Assembly (NCBI GenBank): GCA_029582155.1
Contig: CM055907.1
Coordinates: 13,103,492-13,167,491, forward strand
DNA: 64,000 nt
Direction of reading: 5' to 3'
From: Panopea generosa
Lineage: Eukaryota; Mollusca; Bivalvia; Adapedonta; Hiatellidae
The position numbers and the translations under genes were made by a program. The notes under the pieces were generated by a model that searched no databases, had not been told where the DNA came from, and worked only from the letters and a program-made list of their open reading frames with translations. Of the stretch, positions 1 to 10,054 are shown in pieces. Positions within the stretch are counted from its first letter, which is position 1. Each line of letters begins with the position of its first letter.

Positions 1-463
1 AGCAAACAATACCATTCCAGGGATATCTAATCATATATACCTGAAACAGAGGTTTGGAAATAGTAAGCATGTGTATCTGTAAAATCTTTTTCATGATTTT
101 CTCCTCTTATCATGATTTCTTTTTTTTTTTTTTATAATTTTAGTGGCAATTTCGGTTAAATAAATATTCATTAATGCATATAGCCTTTAGGCAACATAGA
201 GCTCACAGTTGATGGTTAGCAAAAGCCGTCGCCACCTACCACAACCCCACCCACCTTTGTGCTAGTATTGGCTATTTGTTTTTGTATCCAACATATACCT
301 AATACCATGATATACCTATTACCGCGAATGCCCGTATAATAACAATATCCCAGACATGCGCAAAGCTCCAACTTTACATTTAGAACTTTATAAACTGGTT
401 ATTATTGATGCCATTATTTATATGGTTGACAAAGTTTTAGACTCGTGGTAATTGGTATGACTG
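1..463. other. No recognisable feature
   Basis: AT-rich sequence with a short poly-T run near 120-133. No open frame with splice signals and no repeat structure was recognised. The missing first exon of the Myb/SANT-like gene could lie here or before the window, but nothing resembling the N-terminal half of a SANT fold was found. Confidence 0.5.
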
Positions 464-1688
464 GGTCATTGGTGGTTTGGTAGTATAACAAGCAGAAGGT
501 GGTGTGTGTGATCCATGGCCCGGTCATTGGTGGTTTGGTAGTATAGCAGGCAGAAGGTGGTGTGTGTGATCCACGGCCTGGTCATTGGTGGTTTGGTAGT
601 AAAGCAAGCAGAAGGTGGTGTGTGTGATCCATGGCCCGGTCATTGGTGGTTTGGTAGTATAGCAAGCAGAAGGTGGTGTGTGTGATCCATGGCCCGGTCA
701 TTGGTGGTTTGGTAGTAAAGCAAGCAGAAGGTGGTGGGTGTGATCCACGGCCGGGTCATTGATGGTCTGGTAGTATAGCAGGCAGAAGGTGGTGGGTGTA
801 ATCCATGGCCCAGTCATTGGTGGTCTGGTAGTATAGCAGGCAGAAGGTGGTGGGTGTGATCCAAGGCCAGGTCATTGGTGGTCTAGTAGTATAGCAGGCA
901 GGAGGTGGTGGGTGTGATCCAAGGCCAGGTCATTGGTGGTCTAGTAGTATAGCAGGCAGGAGGTGGTGGGTGTGATCCACGGCCCGGTCATTGGTGGTCT
1001 GGTAGTATAGCAGGCAGAAGGTGGTGGGTGTGATCCATGGCCGGGTCATTGGTGGTCTGGTAGTATAGCAGGCAGAAGGTGGTGGGTGTGATCCATGGCC
1101 AGGTCATTGATGGTCTGGTAGTATAGCAGGCAGGAGGTGGTGGGTGTGATTCATGGCCGGGTCATTGGTGGTCTGGTAGTATAGCAGGCAGGAGGTGGTG
1201 GGTGTGATTCATGGCCGGGTCATTGGTGGTCTGGTAGTATAGCAGGCAGGAGGTGGTGGGTGTGATCCACGGCCCGGTCATTGGTGGTCTGGTAGTATAG
1301 CAGGCAGGAGGTGGTGGGTGTGATCCACGGCCGGGTCATTGGTGGTCTGGTAGTATAGCAGGCAGGAGGTGGTGGGTGTGATCCACGGCCCGGTCATTGG
1401 TGGTTTGGTAGTAAAGAAAGCAGAAGGTGATGGGTGTGATCCATGGCCCGGTCATTGGTGGTCTGGTAGTATAGCAGGCAGAAGGTGGTGGGTGTGATCC
1501 ATGTCCGGGTCATTGATGGTCTGGTAGTATAGCAGGCAGAAGGTGGTGGGTGTGATCCATGGCCAGGTCATTGATGGTCTGGTAGTATAGCAGGCAGAAG
1601 GTGGTGGGTGTGATCCATGGCCAGGTCATTGATGGTCTGGTAGTATAGCAGGCAGGTGTTGGTGGGTGTGATCCACGGCCCGGTCATT
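464..1688. repeat. 58-bp minisatellite, 21 tandem units, SINE-head derived
   Basis: GGTCATTGGTGG recurs every 58 bp from 464 to 1682, exactly 21 periods with no length variation, only substitutions. The unit contains TGGTCTGGTAGTATAGCA, then AAGGTGGTGGGTGTGATCCA and TGGCCGGGTCATT. These line up with the A box, B box and end of the tRNA-like head of the SINE at 20743 (TGGTCTAGTGGTAGAGCA ... GATTCAATCCCCGGCCGGGT). The array is followed by sequence like that SINE's body, so it looks like internal amplification of one inserted SINE's head. Confidence 0.9.
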
Positions 1689-1795
1689 CCAAATACTGGA
1701 AAACTGGTACTAAGAAGCTTTCTCACTTGATGTTCATCATTTAATGAACAGTTCTTAGTCTAGAATAGTATAGCATATGACTGCGACGTTCATTG
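1689..1795 (+). mobile_element. SINE-B body remnant following the 58-bp array
   Basis: CCAAATACTGGAAAACTGGT followed by ACTAAGAAGCTTTCTCACTT matches, with substitutions, the body downstream of the tRNA-like head in the SINE at 20743 (ACCAAAGACTTTAAAAATGG, ACTAGAAGCTTCCTCGCTT). It directly continues the last 58-bp unit, which supports a common origin. The 3' end is degraded. Confidence 0.6.
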
Positions 1796-1896
1796 AAATG
1801 TGTAAATTTTATTATTGATTGTGCATCTGTCACCCATTTCTTTGTTGATAAGTATTTTTGTGTGTTTACAGTTATAACTGCAAAAAGTAAAAGCAG

Positions 1897-2038
1897 CTGC
1901 TCCTTACCATCACCAGTCAGCTAAACAGCCACAGCGATAGCCTGCACCACCCAGATGAAGTGGATAGAAAATGGCACAACCTTGTCGCCAAACATAGATC
2001 ACTGTTCAGTGAACACAACAGAGATCTGTTATTGACAG
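1897..2038 (+). CDS. Exon: second half of Myb/SANT-like domain
   Basis: Open in one frame from 1891 to the donor ACAG|GTAAGAG at 2039. It reads KQLLLTITSQLNSHSDSLHH then a PDEVDRKWHNL...EHNRDLLLTG segment. The RKWHNL tryptophan and flanking basic residues are typical of the third helix of Myb/SANT-like domains in Harbinger-associated proteins. The best-looking acceptor (TTTACAG ending 1871) puts stops in all three frames (for example TAA at 1888), so a weaker GCAG at 1896 must be used or the exon is damaged. Leaves one base for the next exon. Confidence 0.65.
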
Positions 2039-5000
2039 GTAAGAGACCATGTTGCACAGAAACAAATAGATATAATGCAAAAAGATTTAGTTGAAACATG
2101 TATTCTGGGTACAACCAGTATTAACAATACAAAGTATGTTAACAAAAGTGTTTTGCTCAATAGCACAACCCTGGCTGCCATGGGGGATAGTAGCCATGGC
2201 CTTGCATGCCTGGGTCAAAATGTTTATCACTAGAGCCTGTATTCCCCCCATATGACCCTTACCTAATTCCATGTGTACATGGAGAGACCTCTACTGATTG
2301 TGACAGCATTTCATTTCAATGTTGTATTGGTCAAAATTTAGCTCCATTTAGCAGCTGATATGTCAGACACTCCTATAAATAAATAGGTCTGGTACATGTT
2401 TTGACTAGTACTTTGTGTAATGGTAGAAGAGAACGTCCATCAGTTCCATAAGAAACTCGCGAATTTTCTGACAATAAGTATTTACACCATATAAGTGATG
2501 ACAAGCAAGTGACCTTTCAAAAACAGAGGAGACTCGCATCTCACTGCAGAGTTAGTGAAAGTAATATGGTTGTTGTTGTAAAAAAGGCGAGTAGTTTCAT
2601 TTAAAATCTTTTCAAAATGGTTCATAGGGGCTGTGATTTCTTGATGCAGAGGAGTAGAGCAGAAAATGGAATATTAATTCACTTTATAGGATTTAGTTTA
2701 TACTCATTTATTTTAGCTTGACTGCGATGAAAGCTCAGAGCTTATATGAACTGCTCTCGAGTTCTCTTCCTTGATAGAAGCAGTACTGAGTGTTGTTTTG
2801 AATGAACCTGCTACCTTTGGTGTGAGTGACCAACACTATCCATTACACTACCGCCCCTGCTTTTTATATGATTTAACAGATGGATGTATTTAATGATAAT
2901 TTTTTTTTTTTTCAATAAGGGTTGTCAATGTACTGTCTTTAAAAAATACAAGCTGTTGAAGCTGGCCAACCCATCCGTTATTGTATTATGTTTAACGGAT
3001 ACATTTCTGGTATGGAAATAAATACTTTTTAAATCTATCTATGTTTTGTGACATGGAAATCCTATACTAATATACCTTATTTTATATTGAACAAATAACA
3101 AAATTCAACTATATGTATGTAGTGAGACATTCGCTACCTGTATATTGAAATTAAGGTATGATATGGTTCCTACATAACATACATTGTATGCAGAATTTCC
3201 ATTGTAGTGTTTAAGGTGTATGGAAAAAATTGTATTCTTTTGATTTCATGATTTGTTTACAATTTTTAGGTGGTGGTCCAGCACTGAAACAGCTAGATGC
3301 AGTGACGGAGGCTGTCATGGATGTGATTGGTCGTAACTTGCTGAGTGTAACAGGAGTTACTGGCGGTTTAGACACGTCTTTAATAAATGTGTAAGTGATG
3401 TTAAATTACCATAAATCGTTGTTTTCATTTGATTTAGAAATGAAACATGCATTGCAAGTTTCTGGTTTCCATTTCATTATTTTTTTCCCCATTCAAGTAA
3501 GTCACCCAAAATTTATATTTTATTACTAGTTTATGTGTAAGCTGTGTGTGCTTATCGATCAAATTAATTTATATGCATGTTTTTCACTAGCTGCTATATA
3601 TAACAGCTAGTTAGTTTATACTACGTTATTTTAGCTCCATTGTGAATAATGTTCAATTGCGATGAAAAGTCAGAGCTTATATAAACCAGTTTCGAGTCCA
3701 TTCCTGAATTGAACCAGTACTGAGTGTTGTTTTATGAGAGGCATCGGGTGGAGCTGGAGATCGGAACCGCATCCTCGAGCTTGAACGGCCAACACTATTC
3801 ATTACACTACGACCCTCATTCTTGGCTAGCTACTTTGAATTGATAATTGTAGGTGCACTAGAGTGACACATTTTAATGTTATTTAGGGCATTTTTAAAAA
3901 ATAACAGTTTGTCGTGTTTTTACCTACTAACTGAACTTTCATCTACGCAAAATTTAATATTGACTTTCAAAGTATTGGAATTATATTTTTATGACTTCTG
4001 TCCATGATTATGCCAATTCATTGTTTAAAAAAACAACTAAATAACTAAACACATAAATAACACTGAGTGGTGGGAGTAAAGCATACACATATGGTCGGAG
4101 TAAAGCATACACATATGGTTGGAGTAAAGCATACACATATGGTTGGAGTAAAGCATGCGCATATGGTCGGAGTAAAGCATACACATATTTTATTAACGGT
4201 GGGATTACTTCATAAGTCTGACATTCAATTGAAATGATCTTAAAAAAATAAGTTTATAATTTCTTAAGCTCAGCTAACAATTTGGATTTGTTATACAAAA
4301 ATAATGCATGATGTTTTCATTTGGATAAATGTATATGAATAAAAACCTTATTGTATGCAATACCTTTGAACAATTGCACTTTTGTATTGTTTAATTTTCA
4401 TTAACAATCCAGCGGGGCCCGATTACCTTACGGGGTGACGTGTCTGACTATCAATCCAGGGGTCGTGACTTCGAATCCCCCACCAGCAACAGTCTCCGGG
4501 ATGATTGATATACGACATGGTGTCTCATTATCCTTCCTCTCTGACCACTAATTCAAGTGGGAAAGTTATCAGTTACTTTTGGAGATGGGTGGTTAATCCA
4601 GAAACCATTGGTTAGATTAACTGAATGTCTGTTAGCCCTTGATGGCATAAAAATGGTGCTTAATATTTAATCAATCAATTCAATTAACAATCCAGCATGA
4701 CTTTATTTAAAAATAACACTGATAACATGGTCTTACTTTGTTTATTAAGCCTTGTATTGTATAAATATCAATATTCTTATCAGATTACACAATGAAGATT
4801 CCAACGAGTGTTACGATGTTGATGGAATGGGAGATGTCATGGACTTCAGTACATCAATTTGTAAGCCTTTATTTTAATTATGTTAAGTAATTTTTTTTCA
4901 ATATTTAATTTACTACAAAAAAATTGATAGAATTTTCAAATATATTATGCTTGTATATATATATGTTAAACAACCATGAAGATGGTTGTAACTAATGTGA

Positions 5001-6767
5001 TGAGCACTCCTGGCCAGAGCCTTTTGACTTATTCATTTTAAAGTTACGTGCATGATTGTAATATGTATATGAGTGAATATTTGGGCAGTCAAATATGCCC
5101 TTCAATTTTCAAAAGATACATTAATTTATAATGCACTCTATAACCGGCAGCAGTCATTCCATTCTTATACAATTATAACAGTAGGTTTGCCTCACATAAA
5201 TTTCTGATTTGCACAAATTGAATAATAAATGCCACAGTTGTGACCTTAATTTAAAAAAAGCAGTTGTGTCATTTCACTTTGTGTGCAGGTTTATTAAATA
5301 TACATGTATCTTTATTGTTTCCTTTATAAATGTGTCATATAATCACAGTATTACAAACAACATAATAAATTAACTGTTTGTTCCATATATATGCATACAG
5401 TCAAACCTGTCTTAAGCAGCCAGCCAAGGGAAAGGGCCAAATTGGCCGCTTAAGACAGGTGGCTGCCTACTACAGGGTCATCAATTTTCACCCAGATTAG
5501 CGAAGTATTTTTGTATATTGGCACAATTTCACAACCTCAACACGTTCATCCAAAGTCAAACACTTCCGTTTTGGTGGCATTGCTAACACGCTGACAATCA
5601 AAACGTTTATGATTTAAGTCACAATAAATCATTTCCAAATTTTATATTTTCCACAATTAGCGCTTTTTACAAGTGTGAACTTAATGAGTTAATTCCTTAT
5701 CGTTCGTTAAAAGCACGAACAAACTGCCATTCTAAATCGTCTCAAAAACGTTAGCTTCTTTAGTCTTTTTATATGCCGACTTTTTCACAGTTAACGTGTT
5801 TACACAAAACACTTTGATCTGACGTGAGCTAAAAATAGAGATGTGAAAATTATCACGCACTACACTCGTGTTTAAGTCGGAAAAATTGCGATTATGTAGA
5901 ACACAATAACAGCTTTGTTTGGTTTGAGTCAGAAAAATGGCGATTATGTAGACCACAATAACAGCTTTGTTTGGTTTGTTTACGGCCAATTAAGAAAGTT
6001 TAAACTAAAAGAAACTTATTTTAAATTAAAGATTTATTATAATTATTTGATTTATTTGGTTTTTAGTACTTTAATTAAATATTAATTCTGTGGCCGTAAT
6101 GAAATTTTTATATGCCCAAATCGATATTTTACGGTTAAATTTGTTCATTTGGTGGCCGTTTTAGGAGGTTTTTAATGCATTTGGGACCAAAAATGTTGGC
6201 CGCTGGCCGCGTCGACCAGGTGACCGCCTATTGCAGTTAAATTATATAGTAAATTTCGACGGGAGGGTCTGAAACTGGCCGCTTAAAGCAAGTGGCTGCT
6301 TATAACAGGTGACCGTTAGTACAGGTTTGACTGTATTTAGTCTTTGATTAATAATAGCAAAAAATAAAAATATTTTAACATTGTATTTGTTTTAAAAATG
6401 AATAAAATGCGATTCTTCCAGTATTCTCCCACGGACATCAACAGCAACAGCAACATCAACAGCAACATCAACAATAACATCAACATCAACAGCAAGAAAA
6501 ACAGCAACATCAACAGTAACATCTACAGCAACATCAACAGCAACAACAACATCAACAACAACAGCAACAGCAACAACAACAGCAACATCAACAGCAACAC
6601 CAACATCAACACCAACATCTAAAGGAAAACAATTATCATCAGTAGCAAATTCTTCTTCAACTAATTGCAGTCTGTGTAATAGTTGCCATGAAATTCAAGT
6701 ACTAAAAAAACGAAAATTAGAACTGCAAATTAAAATTTTAGAAAAACAACTATTAGAATATAAGTAA
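1897..6767 (+). CDS. Myb/SANT-like DNA-binding protein of PIF/Harbinger type, 5' incomplete
   Basis: Four exon-like segments (1897-2038, 3270-3390, 4784-4860, 6422-6767) lie on the plus strand with GT donors and AG acceptors. The first three join in phase. They encode the second half of a SANT-like fold (DEVDRKWHNLVAKHRS), a TGGGPALKQLD motif, and an acidic stretch. The last encodes a Thr/Ala-rich linker, a Cys-rich CSLCNSCHE, and a charged C-terminal helix ending LEKQLLEYK. This order matches the Myb-like second protein of PIF/Harbinger transposons and their domesticated relatives, known to bind DNA and carry the transposase into the nucleus. The DDE partner lies convergently at 7428-8979. 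The first SANT exon is missing, the frame is closed just upstream of 1891, and exon 4 does not join exon 3 in phase, so this may be a decayed copy. Introns hold two SINE families, a 24-bp repeat and a Tigger-type element. Confidence 0.62.
2700..2859 (-). mobile_element. tRNA-derived SINE, family C, copy 1
   Basis: Read on the minus strand, GGCGGTAGTGTAATGGATAG and a B-box-like GCAGGTTCATTC form a tRNA-like head, followed by a tail (CAACACTCAGTACTG, AGCTCTGAG) shared with the copy at 3615-3816. It sits in intron 1 of the Myb/SANT-like gene. Confidence 0.6.
3270..3390 (+). CDS. Exon: TGGGPALKQLD segment of Myb/SANT-like protein
   Basis: Acceptor TTTTTAG ends at 3269 and donor GTAAGTG starts at 3391. 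Joined to the previous exon (phase 1) it reads GGGPALKQLDAVTEAVMDVI then GRNLLSVTGVTGGLDTS and ends with two bases of a Val codon. No stop in this frame. The GGGP motif right after the SANT fold is common in this protein group. Confidence 0.7.
3615..3816 (-). mobile_element. tRNA-derived SINE, family C, copy 2
   Basis: Same family as 2700-2859 but with an extra ~45-bp middle portion. On the minus strand the head reads GGGTCGTAGTGTAATGAATA, with B box GCGGTTCCGATCTCC, then the shared AACACTCAGTACTGG body. Lies in intron 2. Confidence 0.6.
4069..4188. repeat. 24-bp tandem repeat, 5 copies
   Basis: GGTCGGAGTAAAGCATACAC (plus ATAT) repeats exactly every 24 bp, five times with a few substitutions. 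In intron 2 of the Myb/SANT-like gene. Confidence 0.92.
4400..4696 (+). mobile_element. SINE family A, full length, with 14-bp target duplications
   Basis: The body 4414-4682 begins with a tRNA-like head (GGGCCCGATTACC, B box CTTCGAATCCC) and ends in ATCAATCAA. It is flanked by perfect direct repeats ATTAACAATCCAGC at 4400-4413 and 4683-4696, the hallmark of LINE-mediated retroposition. The family consensus A box TAGCTCAGTTGG is damaged here. Other family members in the window are at 11886, 13012, 13346, 22376, 25320, 33471, 36278, 50571 and 53820. Confidence 0.9.
4784..4860 (+). CDS. Exon: acidic segment of Myb/SANT-like protein
   Basis: Acceptor TTATCAG ends at 4783 and donor GTAAGCC starts at 4861. 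In phase with the preceding exon it reads LHNEDSNECYDVDGMGDVMD followed by FSTSI, leaving one base. Too short to stand out alone; supported by phase and splice sites. Confidence 0.6.
5398..6333. mobile_element. Non-autonomous pogo/Tigger-type DNA transposon, 936 bp
   Basis: Perfect terminal inverted repeats CAGTCAAACCTGT / ACAGGTTTGACTG are flanked by TA on both sides, as expected for pogo/Tigger. Inside each end is a GGCCGCTTAA-type subterminal motif. A direct duplication of about 55 bp (GCGATTATGTAGA...AACAGCTTTGTTTGG) lies near 5885-5975. A remnant of the transposase start is at 5497-5580. The element sits in intron 3 of the Myb/SANT-like gene. Confidence 0.85.
5497..5580 (-). pseudogene. 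Tigger transposase N-terminal remnant
   Basis: A minus-strand ATG opens 27 codons beginning MPPKRKCLTLDERVEVVKLC before a stop. This matches the start of the N-terminal helix-turn-helix of CENP-B/Tigger-type transposases. The rest of the protein is absent, so the element depends on an autonomous relative elsewhere. Confidence 0.75.
6422..6767 (+). CDS. Terminal exon: Thr/Ala-rich tract and coiled-coil C-terminus
   Basis: Acceptor GATTCTTCCAG ends at 6421. In the frame starting ATT at 6423 there are 114 codons to a TAA at 6765. The CAACAN-type trinucleotide tract (6437-6623) reads Thr/Ser/Ala, followed by SKGKQLSSVANSSS, two CxxC-like pairs and a Lys/Glu/Leu helix ending LLEYK. The phase left by exon 3 (one base) would instead select the Gln/His frame, which carries two TAA stops where CAA would be expected. 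Either a small exon is missing in the TE-filled intron or an indel shifted the frame. ATTAAA at 6772 could serve as a polyadenylation signal. Confidence 0.6.
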
Positions 6768-7427
6768 AAAATCATTAAACTTTAGACATAAATTTAAATA
6801 CAATTTCAATTAAAAACACATATATTTGGGTATAACTTACATCTTTCTGTGGAATGTGAAGCATTGCTAATATATTGAAATCAATTTTATGATATTTGGT
6901 TAAATTTGTTATAGATGGTTATTGTTATCTTTTAAACTGGTATGTTTATCGAAATTATATTGCAGTTGGTTATTGACCATTTCCTTTATTCAACACTTCA
7001 ATACTGACAGTTTTATTACAAAACTTTGAAACATTTATTTGTTAATTCTAACTGTATATTAATTTCATTTGTGTCTCATGTACACTCTGACATTTTTGAA
7101 ATTTTCATACCTTCATTATAGTACAAATGTTTCTACGCACATATCTGTCATTATTTTTTTGCTAATTATAGTAAACAATGTATAAAAATAATTCTTACAC
7201 AAGAAAACAGTGTATAGACACATTACACATTTTATTGATATCGTTTCAATCTTTAAAAGATGTTTCTTTATAATTTACCATGACACACACTTGATATCTA
7301 GGCATGTTATAACGTGAATTAATCATTTTTGGTATATTACAGAAATTGAATATATCGGACTACGTGCATTAATAAGAACAGAAAAAAAATGATAATTGTA
7401 CCCAGTTTTGTTACATTACTGTACCTT
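6768..7427. other. AT-rich spacer between convergent Harbinger genes
   Basis: About 660 bp between the stop of the plus-strand Myb/SANT-like gene and the stop of the minus-strand transposase. No open frame or repeat recognised. It must hold both 3' ends: ATTAAA at 6772 for the first gene, nothing clear for the other. Confidence 0.5.
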
Positions 7428-7593
7428 CTAAAAGTATATGGTTGCTACATGATCTCTGTAGCGGAGGTCTTCCTGTGGCCAAGCAATCAGTATTGGAAGT
7501 TGTGGTCCCTGCTGATTAATTTGCATATTTTCTGGCAATGGTATATTTTTTTCCTTACAAATATTATGCAAAACTCCACATTAAATGATAATT
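7428..7593 (-). pseudogene. Harbinger transposase exon 3, C-terminus
   Basis: Acceptor TTAATTTCAG ends just upstream of 7593. After a TAA at the fourth codon position it reads CGVLHNICKEKNIPLPENMQ ... LIAWPQEDLRYRDHVATIYF and stops at 7428-7430. LHNIC is a conserved end motif of the family. Confidence 0.75.
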
Positions 7594-7947
7594 CTGAAAT
7601 TAATGAAAGATGGTCAATGGATTTGATGATGACAATTGCATTAAATCAGTATTAGTATCAGTTTTATTCAGATAATATTTATGTACTTATACTTTAAAAA
7701 CAACAGGTACTCTGGGTATTAAATGTAAATTAACGTATGATATAAAGTATTTAGTAATGATATCTTATTTAAGCAAAATTAAACATATATTTAGCATAAA
7801 ACGTATAAATGATGTATCTTTCATTGAAATAATAGTTCATGTAAATACTTTTTTGGTTTTATATCATTGGAGATTTTAATGGTTGACTTTTGAACATTTT
7901 TTTTTCCAGTCCATTGCAAATTTTATACTTTTTAAGTTATATATTAC

Positions 7948-8055
7948 CTGCAGACTTTTCTCGGAACTGATACAGATTTCACTATGCAGCACACACCACC
8001 TTCGCTTCAATATACCTATTCCTCTTTCCACCTTTGAACGTGTTTTTTATGTGAC
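7948..8055 (-). pseudogene. Harbinger transposase exon 2 with catalytic Glu, frameshifted
   Basis: Acceptor ACATTTCAG, donor CTGCAG|GTAAT. In the frame that starts ACA CGT it reads TRSKVERGIGILKRRWCVLH then SEICISSEK, a textbook third-residue block for Harbinger. Entry from exon 1 puts translation one base off, reaching TAG after 13 codons. Confidence 0.8.
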
Positions 8056-8257
8056 CTGAAATGTTTTCAGTTGTGAACTTACATATGTATGTGGTACTGT
8101 TTATTATTGTTTAACATCTCAAACTGAGTGTACAAGTAACTGGCATAGTTGTCGGTCCTGGTAGTACAAATCTAATTTAGATGTTCATTTAATATTTATG
8201 AGATAATGTGTAAAACATTTTAAAATCTTAGTGGAAGTTATTCAACATTTCAAATAC

Positions 8258-8979
8258 CTGTTATATTCAGTATGAGAACCTGGTTGTGGGTGTAGATATG
8301 GCGTTAAAAGCCATCGCTTACAAGGATATCCACTGTCCCCCAACATGTAATAATGTCCAGCTGGCATACGTCCACTTTCAAATATTGTTTTAATGCCACT
8401 CCCATTTAGAACCCTGCTATCATGGGTAGATCCTGGCCACTTTGCAACCATATCAGTTATTCTGTCATCAGCATCAAATACAGTTTGTGTGCTAATGCTG
8501 TGATATCTTTGCCTATTGATAAAATCTGGCTCATTTTCACTTGGAGCACTTATTTGTATGTGAGTTCCATCAATCAACCCCACAACATTGAGGAATCTTG
8601 CAATGTCGAAGAACTGCTGTTGGGTCTGTTGCAAGTGCTGTGGTGTAATATTAAATTGTATGAATCTCCTTATTAAAGCGGGCTGGCATAATGCTTCAAT
8701 TACACGTTGTGTTGCCCTGGAAACAGTGGGTCGGGAAACTCCATGGATATCTGCATCTGTCAGTTGTATTTCTCCAGTAGCCAGATATGTCAGTGTTATA
8801 AGTAACTGTTGCAGTGTTGTCAGACTATGATTCCTGTTTGTGTGGGGCTCAATGTACAGCTGGATTATTCCCAGTACAAACAGTATGCCATCTCTGTTGA
8901 GGCGGTACCTTTCAATGAGTTGTAGAACATCATATACTTCTGGAGGATTTAGCCTTTCTCTGTAATTTCGCCTTGCCAT
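8258..8979 (-). CDS. Harbinger transposase exon 1 (D137, D187, HTH)
   Basis: 240 codons open from ATG to the donor AACAG|GTATTT. Without splicing the frame runs only five codons more to a stop at 8242, which truncates the nuclease before its catalytic Glu, so the splice is needed. The start codon matches the family's usual N-terminus (RERLNPPEVY...LIERYRLNRDGILFV). Confidence 0.85.
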
Positions 8980-10047
8980 TTCAAGTATATCTGTATTGAT
9001 AACAATTATACAATTTAAATGCGTATGAAATGAATCAGTTGATGCTAGTAAACTGTAACTCTTAAATTTATTGTAAATAAATATTTTGAGTATTGTTTTG
9101 AATTTTGAAGTAAATTTGTTTAAATCATAAATATTTCACCCCTATTTATTATATTTTGTATGCAGCCATGTTTCCCTATCCTCTGAATATGTGAGGAAGA
9201 CTGTCTTGCAGAGACATGGAGTTAAGTACTGCTTTGTCACCTAGTAAATACTGAGGATGTTTATTAAGTGCTCAGATGGCATTATATAACTGAAATACAA
9301 CTGAAAAGTATGCATGAAATCAAGTCACCACAATAGTTACTAAGGCATCAAGGATATTTGTTAAAATCATTTTAAACTATGCGTTATTTTTCTTAATCTG
9401 TGTTATTGTTGTTAATTTGTGTTCTTTTTGTTGTTTGTATATTTGAAATATATGTAACATTTTTTTTAAAAAAGCTATTTGGGTTTTGATAATTCTCTCA
9501 TGATATATCGGGAATAAATGATGTAAACATATTTTCAAATCTTTTCATTTTCATTTTAAATATTTTTGGTGGTGATTTTCAAATACTGGTAAATATTTTA
9601 ATACCTCTTTCGATATACAGTATACTAATGGTTAATAAAATAAACATGAACTAACCTACAATGGAAAATAAACAATTTTTGTGTAAGCATGGCATTTTCA
9701 GATATTGACATCTAAAACATATTGGCCATATTCAGCTGCATTGCTGTTGTTATAAAAATGATGAATCTGTTGCTTTTTTTTGGTAGCTCCATACATATAT
9801 TGTTTGCAAATTGATATATCTTATTCTACATTATTATACCTCATTTGTATATGTCAATATGTATTCATCTACTCAATAAACTTATTTTGGCAATCATTTT
9901 TCCATGCGTCAAACTTGACGAAACACAGCAAGAGTGCTTCACCAGTTTATTGAATTTGTGAGACAAATTTCAAAGTTAATAAATCATGCATAACTCAAGA
10001 AAAAATATAAGTAATTAATCGCAGACATTTTTTTTTTCAACCATTAC
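8980..10047. other. AT-rich sequence upstream of the transposase
   Basis: No coding exon, SINE or tandem array recognised. It would include the transposase promoter and possibly an element end, but no terminal inverted repeat matching sequence near 1.7-1.9 kb was found by eye. Confidence 0.5.
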
Positions 10048-10054
10048 ATTACAG

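Larger units (their letters stand above)
7428..8979 (-). pseudogene. PIF/Harbinger DDE transposase, three exons, frame-disrupted
   Basis: Exons complement(8258-8979), complement(7948-8055) and complement(7428-7593) are joined by GT-AG introns of 202 and 354 bp. Exon 1 starts MARRNYRERLNPPE and carries a helix-turn-helix (GVSRPTVSRATQRV, about residues 80-93), the first catalytic Asp in GLIDGTHIQI (D137), the second in PGSTHDSRVL (D187) and LGDSGYPCKRW. Exon 2 holds the third catalytic residue in KVERGIGILKRRW; exon 3 holds GVLHNICKEKNIPLPE and the C-terminus. This is the full domain order of Harbinger nucleases, which cut and paste the element with the help of a Myb-like partner (here at 1897-6767). 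It is broken: six A's near 8045 where seven restore the frame, an extra A near 7957, and a TAA (7581-7583) before TGT GGA GTT. The two indels compensate each other, and both are in A runs, so sequencing error is possible. Confidence 0.88.

Noticed and set aside
464-1688. CRISPR array
   Set aside because: Regular 58-bp period but the whole unit is repeated with no unique spacers; eukaryotic context.
6337-6522. Leucine-rich minus-strand frame (MLLLMLLFF...)
   Set aside because: Reverse complement of the CAACAN tract of the Myb/SANT-like terminal exon.
8422-8830. Plus-strand frames of 80-84 codons
   Set aside because: Antisense shadows of the Harbinger transposase exon 1.
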